Source: Perca fluviatilis (Eukaryota > Chordata > Actinopteri > Perciformes > Percidae). From it: a stretch of DNA of 64,000 nucleotides. The notes beneath the pieces are model-generated. The model saw only the letters and a program-made list of their open reading frames with translations. It did not search any database and was not told the DNA's origin. The stretch covers positions 10,152,550 through 10,216,549 of the forward strand of contig NC_053119.1 in assembly GCF_010015445.1 (NCBI RefSeq), written 5' to 3'. Position 1 is the first letter of the stretch. Every line of letters starts with the position of its first letter. The position numbers and the translations under genes were made by a program. Below are positions 1 to 17,400 of this stretch, piece by piece.

Positions 1-149
1 ACAGACATTAAACCTGAAGTATTTGTCATGCAACTATCTTGTTTATGTGAGACCTCTAAGTGTAGAAAAGCCATTAAAGTTCAGAGATGATGCAGAGGAG
101 TCAAAGCAGTACAGAATTCCTCTACAGTGAGACAATATGCTAATCGATA

Positions 150-345
150 ATCCTTTTTATTTTTTTGATTATTTTTTGGGGCTTTTCCTTTTTTATTATA
201 GTAACAGTGGATAGACATGAAAGGGGACGAGAGATAGCGGATGACACGCAGCAAAGGGCCGCAGCTCTGATTCGAACCAGGGCCGCTGCAGGACTCAGCC
301 AACATGGGGCGAACGCTCTTACTGGGTGAGCTAGAGGCCACCCCG
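150..345 (-). mobile_element. tRNA-derived SINE copy
   Basis: Reading the minus strand, a tRNA-like head (GTGAGCTAGAGG region with A box, then GGTTCGAATCAGAG) is followed by TTTGCTGCGTGTCAT and a pyrimidine-rich tail ending near CTTTCATGTC. It shares this body with copies at 3088, 9255 and 14859. Confidence 0.7.
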
Positions 346-855
346 CTATTTGATAATCTTAACACTAACCAATATCCACACTTATGGGCCACCCATGTGT
401 CTTGAAGGAGATGAAAACACGTTTCCAAAGTTTGTTTTCAAGTCCTGCCTGAGCCAAAGCTTGGCTGAATGGCTCAAATTTCTTTTAATATCTCCTTTTT
501 GCCCTCTGCTGGTCAGAAATGGCTTATTGCCATCTTAAATGTACAGCACACAAACGTTCCATTTATGGTGATACCAATGGACTGTGAACGCCTGCAATAT
601 TGTATAGCTCAGGGATCTTAAACAGGGCTTCTGGGACCCCTAGGAGGTCCTCAAAGTCGATGCAGGGGGGCCTCCAAATTAGTCTTGATGTTTGAAGTTT
701 TTTCAAAAATTAAGTCTTAACAGGAATCTAACCTTATCAACAAATATATAAATCTGCCCCTGATGATAGGCTTACTGGCCTATAGGTAAAGTAGCCATCC
801 ACAGATACAGTTCATCCTAAGGATTCACTGTGTCACATGTATGTTTTAACATTAA

Positions 856-2412
856 AGGGGTGATAGAATGATTATATGATTGTATTTCACACTGTTCCTT
901 AAGGTCTCCTAATAGGGTATGTAACATTGGTTGGGCTGAAAATGGCCCGAGTGCTGTTCTATGGAACCTTAACTACTCTGTGAATATGGCTCTATTTGGA
1001 ACCAGAGGTTTTCTTCCAAATATGGTATGCTCATGAATATTTAGATGAGCTGCGTGCTGATTGGTTGAGCAAACCACATACATTGGAGACGAGACAGGTC
1101 TCATATTTCAGACACTGCAATGTTATACATTGTCTGCTATTTCGTTATTAAAGTCGCTTCTGAGACTTTTTTAAATGCGAAAAATCAACTATATAAAGTT
1201 CAAATATGGGCCGTTTTACGAACATTGATGGCTAATTGCAAATTTGGTAAGACGTGTCGGACTTCAGGAGCTCCACACAGTCTGACGAGAAAGCGGCAGC
1301 CTGCTGGGCTCCATACCCAGGGCAAAGTCACAGTTTCTGGGTTACTGGACTACTGGGGCTCGGGGCTCCGGAGCTGGCCGGCTGCCGGCATAACTATAGT
1401 ATATTTACAGTTTGAATTTCGTCACGGCACTTATATTACAGCTACTCGAAGGTCTTACAAAGCTTAGCTAACGCTTTTGTCCAATTTCAATTTAATGCAT
1501 TTTTGTGAATTTCAGAGGTCTCGTTAGGAGGAGGCTAGCTAGCTCTCATTGATAGAGCTCCATCCAGCTCACTGCGGGCTCTATTACTAAGACAAGAGGC
1601 GTTTATTTCCCCGATCGTTTGTTTAAATAACTCAACACACATATCCATTATAAGATTAACTGGAACCTGTGGTAAGAGATTGCAGGCGTAACAAGCTCTC
1701 TGACGGCGCTCTCTCACACACACCGGCCATTTAGCAGAAAGAGGGGAGGGAGAGCAGCGAGCTGCAGGCCCTGGAGTTCTGTCAGGGCAGCGGCGTTTGG
1801 TAGTCCAGTATCCCAGAAACGGTGACTTTGTGCGGGTATGGAGCACCGCGGGATGCCGGCCGTGACGGAGCTCCATCTAGCTCACAGCAGGCCGGGGTCT
1901 GTGAAGTAGGACCGGCCAGGCAGCGAGGCAGCAACCCAGGCAGCACCGGCCGCTGAACTCCGACACACAGTCGGACAAAATTTGCAATTAGCCATCCATT
2001 TTCGGAAAACTGCCCATATTTTACGTCTACATAGTTGATTTCTCGCGTAAAAATATAGTCTCAGAAGTGAATTTAGTGATGAAATGGCAGATGAACAATG
2101 TATCCAATTTCTGAGATCTGCGTGACCTATTCAGAAGACTACCTGATCTCAGATCAGTGTTGTAGCCTATGTAAATGTTGGAGCGTGACAAAGAGAAAGA
2201 CTAGAGCCAAATGAGGAGGAGCCACCGTGTTGACGTCAACTCGGTGGTTCGTTGAGATTGCCCCGTTTTCAGAGGCAGTTTCAAATTGTGAGATTTGCAG
2301 AGGAAAGGGATGTCAATGGGATTTAGAGGTTCTATGTATGTCCTAGTTACCCACCAAACTCTCGTTATTCAACTATGACAAGGTAAAATCGGTTTTGCAT
2401 TCTATCACCCCT
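856..2412. mobile_element. TTAA-flanked foldback DNA element (piggyBac-like, non-autonomous)
   Basis: Perfect 15-bp terminal inverted repeats (AGGGGTGATAGAATG at 856-870 and its complement at 2398-2412) are bordered by TTAA on both sides (852-855, 2413-2416), as in piggyBac insertions. Inside, about 1110-1390 is inverted relative to about 1770-2110, so much of the element can fold back. No transposase frame is present. It lies in an intron of pnpla copy A or upstream of its visible exons. Confidence 0.75.
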
Positions 2413-2450
2413 TTAAAACATGATTTATAAAATCATGCCAACAAGTAAAT

Positions 2451-2463
2451 ATTATTATTATTA

Positions 2464-2507
<44 letters not shown>
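2451..2507. repeat. TTA trinucleotide microsatellite
   Basis: About 19 ATT/TTA units directly after the TTAA-flanked element. Confidence 0.9.
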
Positions 2508-2508
<1 letters not shown>

Positions 2509-2593
2509 GGCTATTTTAATAATTGAAGACCCCTGATATAGAGTAAGCAGATTTAGCTTGCATCTTCACCCGCACCTTTTTTAAATTTTACAG

Positions 2594-4514
2594 GCAATGG
2601 CTGAAATCTGCCATAAGGGCTATATGGATGCTCTCCGCTTCCTACAAGATAACCGTAAGATAGTGTGTGTGTGTGTGTGTGTGTTTGTTTCTACTAGCAG
2701 CAGTATTCCAGTGCTTCTTATTGCAGAAAATGTCTCAATTTAAATGCCCATCACAGATTTGATCAGCACCGATAGTCCCATGAAAAGTTTGGAGACAAAC
2801 TGCTGTGAGTGTAAGGTGAAGGAGCGGGCTGAAGAGTCCAATGAGAACGCACAACAGAATGGACTGAAACCACATCAGAAAGGACACTGGTGGCTGGATC
2901 CACAGCTCATAGAAAACCTCCCAGTTGCCATCAAAAAAGGTAAGGACAGGACATTGAAGGGTGGCTGGCATGGTTGTGATCAGCAGGGAAATCTTTATTT
3001 ATACTTAAATAAAAAAAAAAATATATATATATATATACCAACGCCAGTAAGGTAAATGTAATGCTGTAAAACTAATTATGTAATGTTGTAGCTGGGTTAG
3101 CTCAGTTGGTAGAGCAGGCGCACGTATATAGAGGTTTACGCCTCGCTGCAGTGCCCGTGGGTTCGACTCTGACCTGTGGACCTTTGCTGCATATCATTTC
3201 CCTTCTCTCTCCCCTTTCATGTCTTCATCTGTCCTGTGGAATTAAATGCCCTAAAAAAATATGTCATGTTTGTTTTTTCACTGTATTTGTGTCAGTGTTT
3301 TGTGAGGCCTGTAGGAAGGCACATACTACGGATGCTGGTCTGTTGTCCCAGATGACCGAGTACCTGCCAAAGAAGGTGACTTCCTATCTGCAGATGCCCT
3401 GTGCTCGACCTGTTGACTCAGCCTTCTCCCTAGCCCAGAGGTACAGTGTATTAGCCAGGCTTTGTTCAACCTGTTACAATACCATCATCCAAATAATTTG
3501 TAATAGGCTTGCAGCCCTTTTAGCACTATTTCTTCTGTGATCATGAAATCCAAACGGGCTACAACAAATGCTACACATGATTTGCAAATACTCTTTGGCG
3601 TAGATGTATTAATGACTATGAACCACAGACGGATATTTAGGTAATGATAATGGTCTATTATAAATTATTTTCCAGGATAGTCTGCTGCAGTATCTAGGGC
3701 ATTAAGTCTCTTCAGTATCGTATAATTAAGCACATCAAGGCTTCATACTTCTACTCTGCTATATTTGAAGGAAATATTGTAGTCTACTACATCTCTCTGA
3801 CAGCAGGAGTTGCTTTGCAAATAGTTTTTATTTACATTTTTTTCACAATTAGAACTTTTTGTTATTTACTGTTTGACTCACCGAGACTTTGGCTGTTCTT
3901 TGTTAGACTTGTGGACTGGATCCCAGATGTACATAGGGAAATGAGTTGGCTCTACGGCATGGCTGGAGAAATGTGCAAAAATGCTTGGAAGGACAAGGAC
4001 AGGTATGCAGTGTAATCATTTCTAATTAAATGCCTTTTGAGAAAAAGAAAAACATCACACTTGGCTGTACTTTGAGCTAAATGCCACTGTTGTAAACTTT
4101 CTGGAGAAGCAAAGTGGTGGACTGACACAAAACCGCTGCCCGCCATTCCTCACAAGATGAATCCTCGTCTCTACCATGTGCTTTTTTTCCAGTGAGTCGT
4201 CAAGACTACCACTAAGCCTGAATCAGAGAAAAGACACAAAGAATCTCCCAATGGCCTCAGAAACCACTCTCCCCTCCAGTCTTACCCTCACCTGGAACAC
4301 ACAAGAGGAGTTGGACCACATGCCTCTGACTCCGCCTCTCACACCCATCGTCGGCCCCACCTCTGGGTTTGGTGAAGCTGCCACAGAGTCTCCTAAAAGC
4401 GCAGGTACAGGCTGGGGTTTGGGCAGAGCTGTGGGGTGGATCCGAAATATTACTTCCGAGCAAACTTCAGACATCAAGAAAACTGATTCTGTGTCCTTTT
4501 CTGCATTTAAGTAA
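2594..4514 (+). CDS. pnpla copy A: 3' half of a patatin-like phospholipase (PNPLA3-like) gene, possible pseudogene
   Basis: PNPLA2/3/5-type proteins are lipid-droplet acylglycerol hydrolases or transacylases. Five exons are visible: 2594-2654, 2727-2939, 3296-3440, 3907-4002 and 4193-4514 (stop 4512-4514). They match copy B in phase, and the first has the same length (61 nt). The protein reads AEICHKGYMDALRFLQ, then HWWLDPQLIENLP, FCEACRK and LVDWIPDV (compare WLPD in mammalian PNPLA2/3), then a Ser/Thr/Pro-rich tail of about 107 residues. The catalytic patatin exons (GxSxG and DG[GA]) are not in the first 2.6 kb, so they lie before the window or are lost. Exon 2727-2939 has an in-frame TAA at 2741-2743 if the first acceptor is used. 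The AG at 2755-2756 would skip ten codons in frame and remove it. Whether the gene is functional is unresolved. Synteny with samm50 suggests the PNPLA3/5 clade, but orthology is not certain. Confidence 0.72.
3088..3265 (+). mobile_element. tRNA-derived SINE copy
   Basis: TTAGCTCAGTTGGTAGAGCA (A box) and GGGTTCGACTCTG (B box) open the element, followed by the family body TTTGCTGCATATCATTTCCC and CCTTTCATGTCTTC. It ends about 30 bp before the pnpla copy A exon at 3296. Confidence 0.75.
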
Positions 4515-4556
4515 CTCTATTGGATATTTCACTGAAAGAAGAAAGCAAAAATGTTG

Positions 4557-4562
4557 AATAAA
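4557..4562 (+). terminator. poly(A) signal of pnpla copy A
   Basis: AATAAA lies 43 bases after the stop codon of pnpla copy A, giving a very short 3' UTR. No better signal is seen close by. Confidence 0.5.
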
Positions 4563-6415
4563 TGATTGCAAAAAGATCCTGTGTTTTGTGGTGTCATTAT
4601 CAAAGAAAATCAGTGGGTTTCTTAAATGTAATCGCTTGTACAGTAGTACTAACTCTTCTGGCTTACTGGACATCGATGTTCTGCCTCATCCTCCAGCTCT
4701 CTCCCATGAGTTTGTCTTTTGAAAAAAAAAAAAAAAAGAATGTTCTGCTATATTTTTTTTTTAAGCTTCACACAGCTTTATGAATATAAATACTGTATGT
4801 CAAAGACGCATGCAATGATCATGTCATGTAACTGTTGAATTAGAGTGCTGGCACCATTTTATTTTTTTGTTCTAATTCAGGCACTGTATGTGTGTAGCAG
4901 TATCTCACTGAGAATCATTACTCAGCTACAGATCCTGTCAGCTCTTTGGAGCTTTTTAGCATCTTTTAGCTCATTATTTTGGTCTTTCTAGCAGTATGTA
5001 GCTAAACATTACTTGCTCAGCACCAAATAGCAGACAGACAAAGTTCGAGACTAGCTGGTGAGCATGGTGGAGCATTTAGCAGCTAAAGAGCCATATATTT
5101 TTCTCAACTGGTGGTAGAATACTGGACTTACATCCGTTGGGTGGACAGAAACACAACTCTAAATGAATGTTCCTCTGCTTCTGCTGGATTTGTAAATGGG
5201 CAACAGTTTGCTAACTTTTCTACATAACTTTATAAGGTGTTTAATATGTCTGTTTTGTTCCGCTGCCCCCAAGTGGACAAAAAAATGTACTATTAATGCT
5301 GCTTCAAGGTGAAATGAGTGTCTACTTCTAGTAGAATTTGAGCACTTTGTCATTTTAACAAAGCACAATAAAACAAATTGCCTTAGCATTCAAGAACTTA
5401 AGCTCCAGTGAGACAAAAGGTCTTGTTACCGAATACTAACCTGATGCTAAAAAATAGCTAAAATACGAAGGTCTTCAAATATTGATAGTATGGATCGAAA
5501 ACCAAAACCTCTTATCAGTCACAGATACTGTTGGAAAAAATTTAAAACAGCACTAGGTCATAAATGTATGTAAACATATCTATTTTACAAAAACATGTAG
5601 GACCTTCCAAAAAAAAAAAAAAAAGTAATCCCTCTCAATCATTACTTATGACCCTCTAGAAATGTGTGGCAGTGTCTGTATCTGCAGAGACCGTGCCCAA
5701 GTCCACCATAATTCTAAAAACAAACCTAAAGCAGCAGGATCTAGAAATAATGATGATTGTTGGAGCCATTACACCACTTTGTTTTGTTTGTATAGGCTAC
5801 CATGTTGGTTATGTCAATTAATGTGCAGTTTTATGTTTGAGCACTGGGTAGAGCACTGCCTTTGGGAAGGCATAAATGTAATTAGCCACAGGTACACAGG
5901 TGTGTCGAAAACGGGAAAGCAGAAAGCTTTTCAATGTGTTTGTTATGTCAGTGTTTAAGTTGTTTGACAAGGAAAATGAATGGAACTAAACCAGAAATGA
6001 AATGGACATGCTTGTGCAACGGTAAGCAGGCCGTTAAGGGAAATAAATGGGTCACAGCACCGAAATGCAGACCAATTGTGGACATTGATTATTGGCACGC
6101 AGAACACGCGTCTGTTGGTTATGAAAGTAAGTTATGAAAACAGTATCACATGACATGCAGCTGGCCTAAATACACTGAAAAAGGTGAAGTGACTAGCCTG
6201 TTTTCTATTTTGAAACATGTGACATTTGAGCCTAGTAAGTTGTGCAATACTATAGCACAGCCAACTGAAGCACTGTCCATTTCACCTGGTAATGTAGTAG
6301 AGATAAGACAGTGTTTACATCTTGGGGAATATTGAAAGAAATCCAAATGCACCAGCTGAACTCGGATAGATGATTGAAAAGACTACAGGGACTACATAGA
6401 TGTGGATTTAAGTTG
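4563..6415. other. spacer between the two pnpla copies
   Basis: 1.85 kb, AT-rich, with poly-A runs at 4723-4737 and 5610-5624. It must contain the promoter and 5' UTR of pnpla copy B, but no exon or known element is recognised. Confidence 0.5.
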
Positions 6416-12742
<6,327 letters not shown>

Positions 12743-13692
12743 ACCCTTGACCTCAACGCTTACCTCAAATTCTGCCAAACTCTTCAGTGGGACAACAGCG
12801 GTACCCTTGACCTCTTCTAACGCACATCTACCTGTACAGGCCCTTCCAACTTCCCCACCCCCAATACACCTGCATGGTGAGGTGACTTTAAACCACAGAT
12901 AAACAGACACTTCATCACCCATCAACCAGGCAGGAAAAAATACTGTTTATCATTGCAGATGTAAAACCTTTTATGAATGGAATATGATATTTATCACTTA
13001 TGTTAGATTTATCAGAAATAGAGTAGCTTATTTATAATCTTTTAACACTTGTGTACTTCCGTATAGAAGAAATGCTTGTTTGGATTTGTCGGACTCATAT
13101 GTATCGACTCAAAAACCACCCGGCATTGTGACCAAAAGCTTAACCTAACTATTCCCAATGATCGTACTTTTAAAGTGTAATTAGCCTGACCTTAATCAAA
13201 TGAAATGAACGTACCTTTGTTGAATGACCAGCATTTTGAACGCAGTGCATAAAATCAAGTTGGTCAAGAGTTGACAAGGAGGGTTATCTGCTGAATGCAG
13301 CCATTACATTGCCAATATTTGGTTTACTTTTAGACTGTATAAAAAAAAAAAATCTCTTCTGGTTTCAGTTAACAAAATGTGTACGGCTTCGCTGCAGTAT
13401 TATAAGTAAACAATGTTGGTACAGAAATATTTTCATAGGATGCGAGTTTAGTAACATGTGAAACCAATTCAAAGATATACTGTAAACATCAGGTAGTTTG
13501 GTCATGACATAAGATGTTAAAGGTTATGTCTAACATTGTCAATTTACCTGTGCTGAAACATTTTTGGGGGCACTCTGTTACTGTGAAATCCAGTTCCACA
13601 ACCTAGCGCACAACCTTTGTTGCATGTCAGCCCTTCTCTTTCCATGTTGGCCTCCATTTTCTACTGTTTTCTGTTATATATTCTCTCTACAA

Positions 13693-13698
13693 AATAAA
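13693..13698 (+). terminator. poly(A) signal, candidate for pnpla copy B
   Basis: AATAAA about 0.95 kb after the copy B stop. On the opposite strand, ATTAAA at 13793-13788 is a candidate signal for tdg copy 1, so the two genes probably end within about 100 bp of each other, tail to tail. Confidence 0.35.
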
Positions 13699-14465
13699 AC
13701 ACCTCTACGTTTGTACCCACGACGTTGTATGACACTTAAAAGTAATGAAAGGTAATCCAATAATATAGAAAAAGCATCATCAAGGCATTTTAATGGACCA
13801 ATGTTTCGTAAAATTCCTTGTGAATGACATTTTCATAAACATACAAAACATAATTCTACAATTCCTAAAATCAAAAAACGTGATGATAAAAGATTAAAAT
13901 ATAACCTGTTTGAGTTTTGTAACATTATATTGAAAGGCGTGCCAGGAATTCCCTCTGTGGAACCTCAATCGTACACGACGAGTCTGGTTTCATCGAGTGA
14001 TCACTTTGCATCGTGGTCAGTTCATAGCACCATGAATGTAAAACATTATTTGCTAGCTAAAGCCTCAATTCACAGAGGATCATACAGGCTTCACACGGAT
14101 CAATCAAGCTTATTAAATAACCATCTGGAGTTGAGTATTAGCTACTGTCAAAACAGTAGACGTGAAGGTATACACTTACTGCATGACAGTGCAGTACAGT
14201 ACAGTACAAAGGCAAAAACAAACGTTTAAATACATGACCTTCCCCAAGCACAGTCGAGCATCATTGTCAAGTCCCTGATTTCACATATTTAAAAAGACTG
14301 CCATGAAGATGGTCATCAAGACCACAAACAAAATAAAAAGTGCAGAAAGAATATTCTGCAAAACCTCTAAAAACAAAACAAAAAGTCCATCTATGGGTGT
14401 ATATTCCACTTGGACACTATTAAAAAGGAAAAAGATCTAAAAACCCGACAAAATAAGTCTTTTCC

Positions 14466-17400
14466 TCATACGCTGCCATCCTTTGCTCCACCGCTGATGT
14501 CTGGGATCTCGTCTGCAAAGGACTGGGTCATCCACTGTCCGTCTGGGAGCTGGCCTGGTATTTGTGACGTGGTCGCCTCCTGTGCTCCTTCTGAAGACAG
14601 ACAACACAGACTGAAGCCTCAGGGCTGAGGATAATGTGACACAACTGATATCTGCTATGTTTAATCTGTCAGATACGTAAAAGCACCTCTAGAGCAATGA
14701 TACAGTATCATGTTCAAGATGCTGAATCACTTCGAAGGATACAGTATCAGTATCAACATGAAACGTGTGATGGAGGATTAGAAACTCCAGGAGAAATCTA
14801 GCTGGGGAAATGATCCCCTCCCCTGATTACAGAATCTAAATTATGTCCTCATATTTTGAGCCTTTTATTTTGACAGGACAGCTGAAGACATGAAAGGGGA
14901 GAAAGAGGGGGGAATGACACGCAGCAAAGGGCCGTAGGCCGGAGTCAAACCCGGGCCTGCTGCGTCGAGGAGCAAACCTCCACATATGGGTGCCCGCTCT
15001 ACCAACTGAGCTATCCGGGCGGCCGAGAAAGCAGTTTACTGCAGAATGCCGGCTCTAATCCGGTTACCTAAGTCTATGTAAACGCACTTTATGTTCTGAG
15101 CAAGAACTCAGAAACACTTTAAAAGACAGTTCAAATATGTGTCTGGAGATTCAACATCATGCTGCACCCTGATCATTTCAGCAGGAGTTTAATAATAACC
15201 TAAAATGGATAGATTAAAATGTAGAGTGGAATACACTCTGCAGAAGCAAACTGTTTCAACCGTGCGTGCGCGCGTGCGTGCGTGCGTGTTTTACCTGCGT
15301 TTTCTACATTTGAGAATGTACAGTGACCGTTTGTCTGGCTTTGGGCTGGACCCTCTGCATATGCTCCACCGTAGGCATCTTCATAACCAGGATCGTACTG
15401 CTCCTCCTTTATCGCCATCCTCTTGGCATCCTCTGTTGATGTTAAAAAATAAAATAAAATAAAAAAAGGGAAGAGTAAATTCCAAACATGATCTGACCCG
15501 GGAAAAAAATCTTCATACAGTACTTTACTACACTAAAAGTAGTGAAACTACTTATGTTTAATGATGGTTATGGCTTTGTTGAGTTATTTTTATGTATGTC
15601 ACAATGCTGCTGTCTAGTTTCCCTTTAAGAAAACTGATTTTTAACTGCCATGGGTTAAACTTAGGGTTTAAATGCAGGTTAAATAACTTAAAATTAAAAC
15701 AGACACGCTTCCATTCATCCATGATGACTGTGCTTACCCTTAGCCAATTTCAGGTCAAACCTGTAGTCAACCTCCTCGATCTCAGTACTTTTTTGGAGAC
15801 CCTTTAGCTCATCTCGGAGCTCCCTCAGTTTGATGTAGAAGTGGACTTTGTCCTGAGCACGAGGGAACTGAGCACAACGAGCGCTGGACGAAGGCATCAG
15901 ATACAGGGCCTGTGGAGGGGAAATGACTGTCATACATTTTTCTGATTTCATTTATGAAACTGCTTCAACCCTTAAAAAGGTGAAGTCAGCGATTCTGGAG
16001 AAAGAACCCAAACAAATACACTCCTTCAGAAGTTCTGGTAAATTCTCCTGTGTTATTTACATTGCATTACTATCATGGAGTAGCTCTGTTCCTTGAGGGC
16101 AAGGACGTGGAAGAGGGAGATTAGCCGGGATAGGGTTGTGTGGCTCGGTCCGAGCCACTGTTTGTTACCCATTTACAGAGCCAGGGCTGTGTATGAACAC
16201 CAGATAAGTTTTCAGCACACACAAATGGACAGCTGGTGGATCATGAGGAGATATTCGCTGAATTTCACAAAAAGGGTATTGGATTACAAATTGCTGACTG
16301 CACCTTTGAGTAGAACAAATATTTTAGATGTCTTGCAATTAACACTTTTGAGAATACGCCATTGTCCCTATTTCAGTGTTGATACTGATTTCAAATGGCA
16401 TTAAGTACTGATCTGATCCATTCATTTTACTAAACAGATAGGACTTGAAATGTTAATATCTGGGTTCAACCAAGAATGTAGAAAATTAATACATTTTGAG
16501 AGGCTAATTAGGAAAAAGAGGCCAACTTTAATCAATATTTAAGTACTCACCACGTCACAGTCGGGGATCTTGTGTGGCTGCAAACCAAAATCAAGTTTCT
16601 TTGGTTTTTTACCAAACATCTCTCTGCAGAACATTTCATAGATGCCTTCGGGGGGGGGGGGAAACAATATTACTGTAATTAACTTAAACAAATAATTGTA
16701 TTGCAACTGTTGCTCTGTAGTAGAAGGGTGCTTACATTTTCCATTAAAAACAGCAATTAGAGGCTTGAATTTCTTCAGCTTCTCTACAAGAATTTTGCCA
16801 CCTTCACGCAACTCTTTACTGTTGAGATGAAAACAAAAGAAAAATGGTTACAATACAGGGATACAACAAAATTCCAATAAAGCTAACAGGAATCTCAGCC
16901 TAACAGTCCGTTATTATGATTCCCGTTTGCTCATCCAACTTCAGCACAAATCCGGATGCCCCCCATTTGCACTAAATATAGATTTTATCAAACATGATGG
17001 TGAGCAATCAACTCAATCTATAATCGATGGATGCAACTGATGTGTCTTACATGTCTGCCCCCCCCAAGAGTCTATAGGCCTACCTTGAGAGGTCTTTGCT
17101 CCCTGGTGTCGCCCTGGCCACCATGTTGGTGAAGCCCATTTTGTATTTGACAGGCAGAGTGGTGTCATGCATATGGTTGAGTTGCTCCTCAGTAAATCCA
17201 GACAGAAACAGGCACTTCCCTGAAATTTAACAGTTACCCAGTCATACATCTCTCTGGCTAACAACAAGTTGATAGTGTCACAGCATCCTGCTTAATCTTC
17301 ATTTAGAACATGGGAAGAGTGAGGTAAAAATTGATTCTAGCCAATACACATTTTCTTATTTGAACCTGTAAAGCCTCACTGCACAAAAAAAGTCCTCACA

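Noticed and set aside
3090..3175. tRNA gene-like sequence with A and B boxes
   Set aside because: The same body and tail occur in three other copies in the window, and no clean acceptor stem was found; it is a SINE head.
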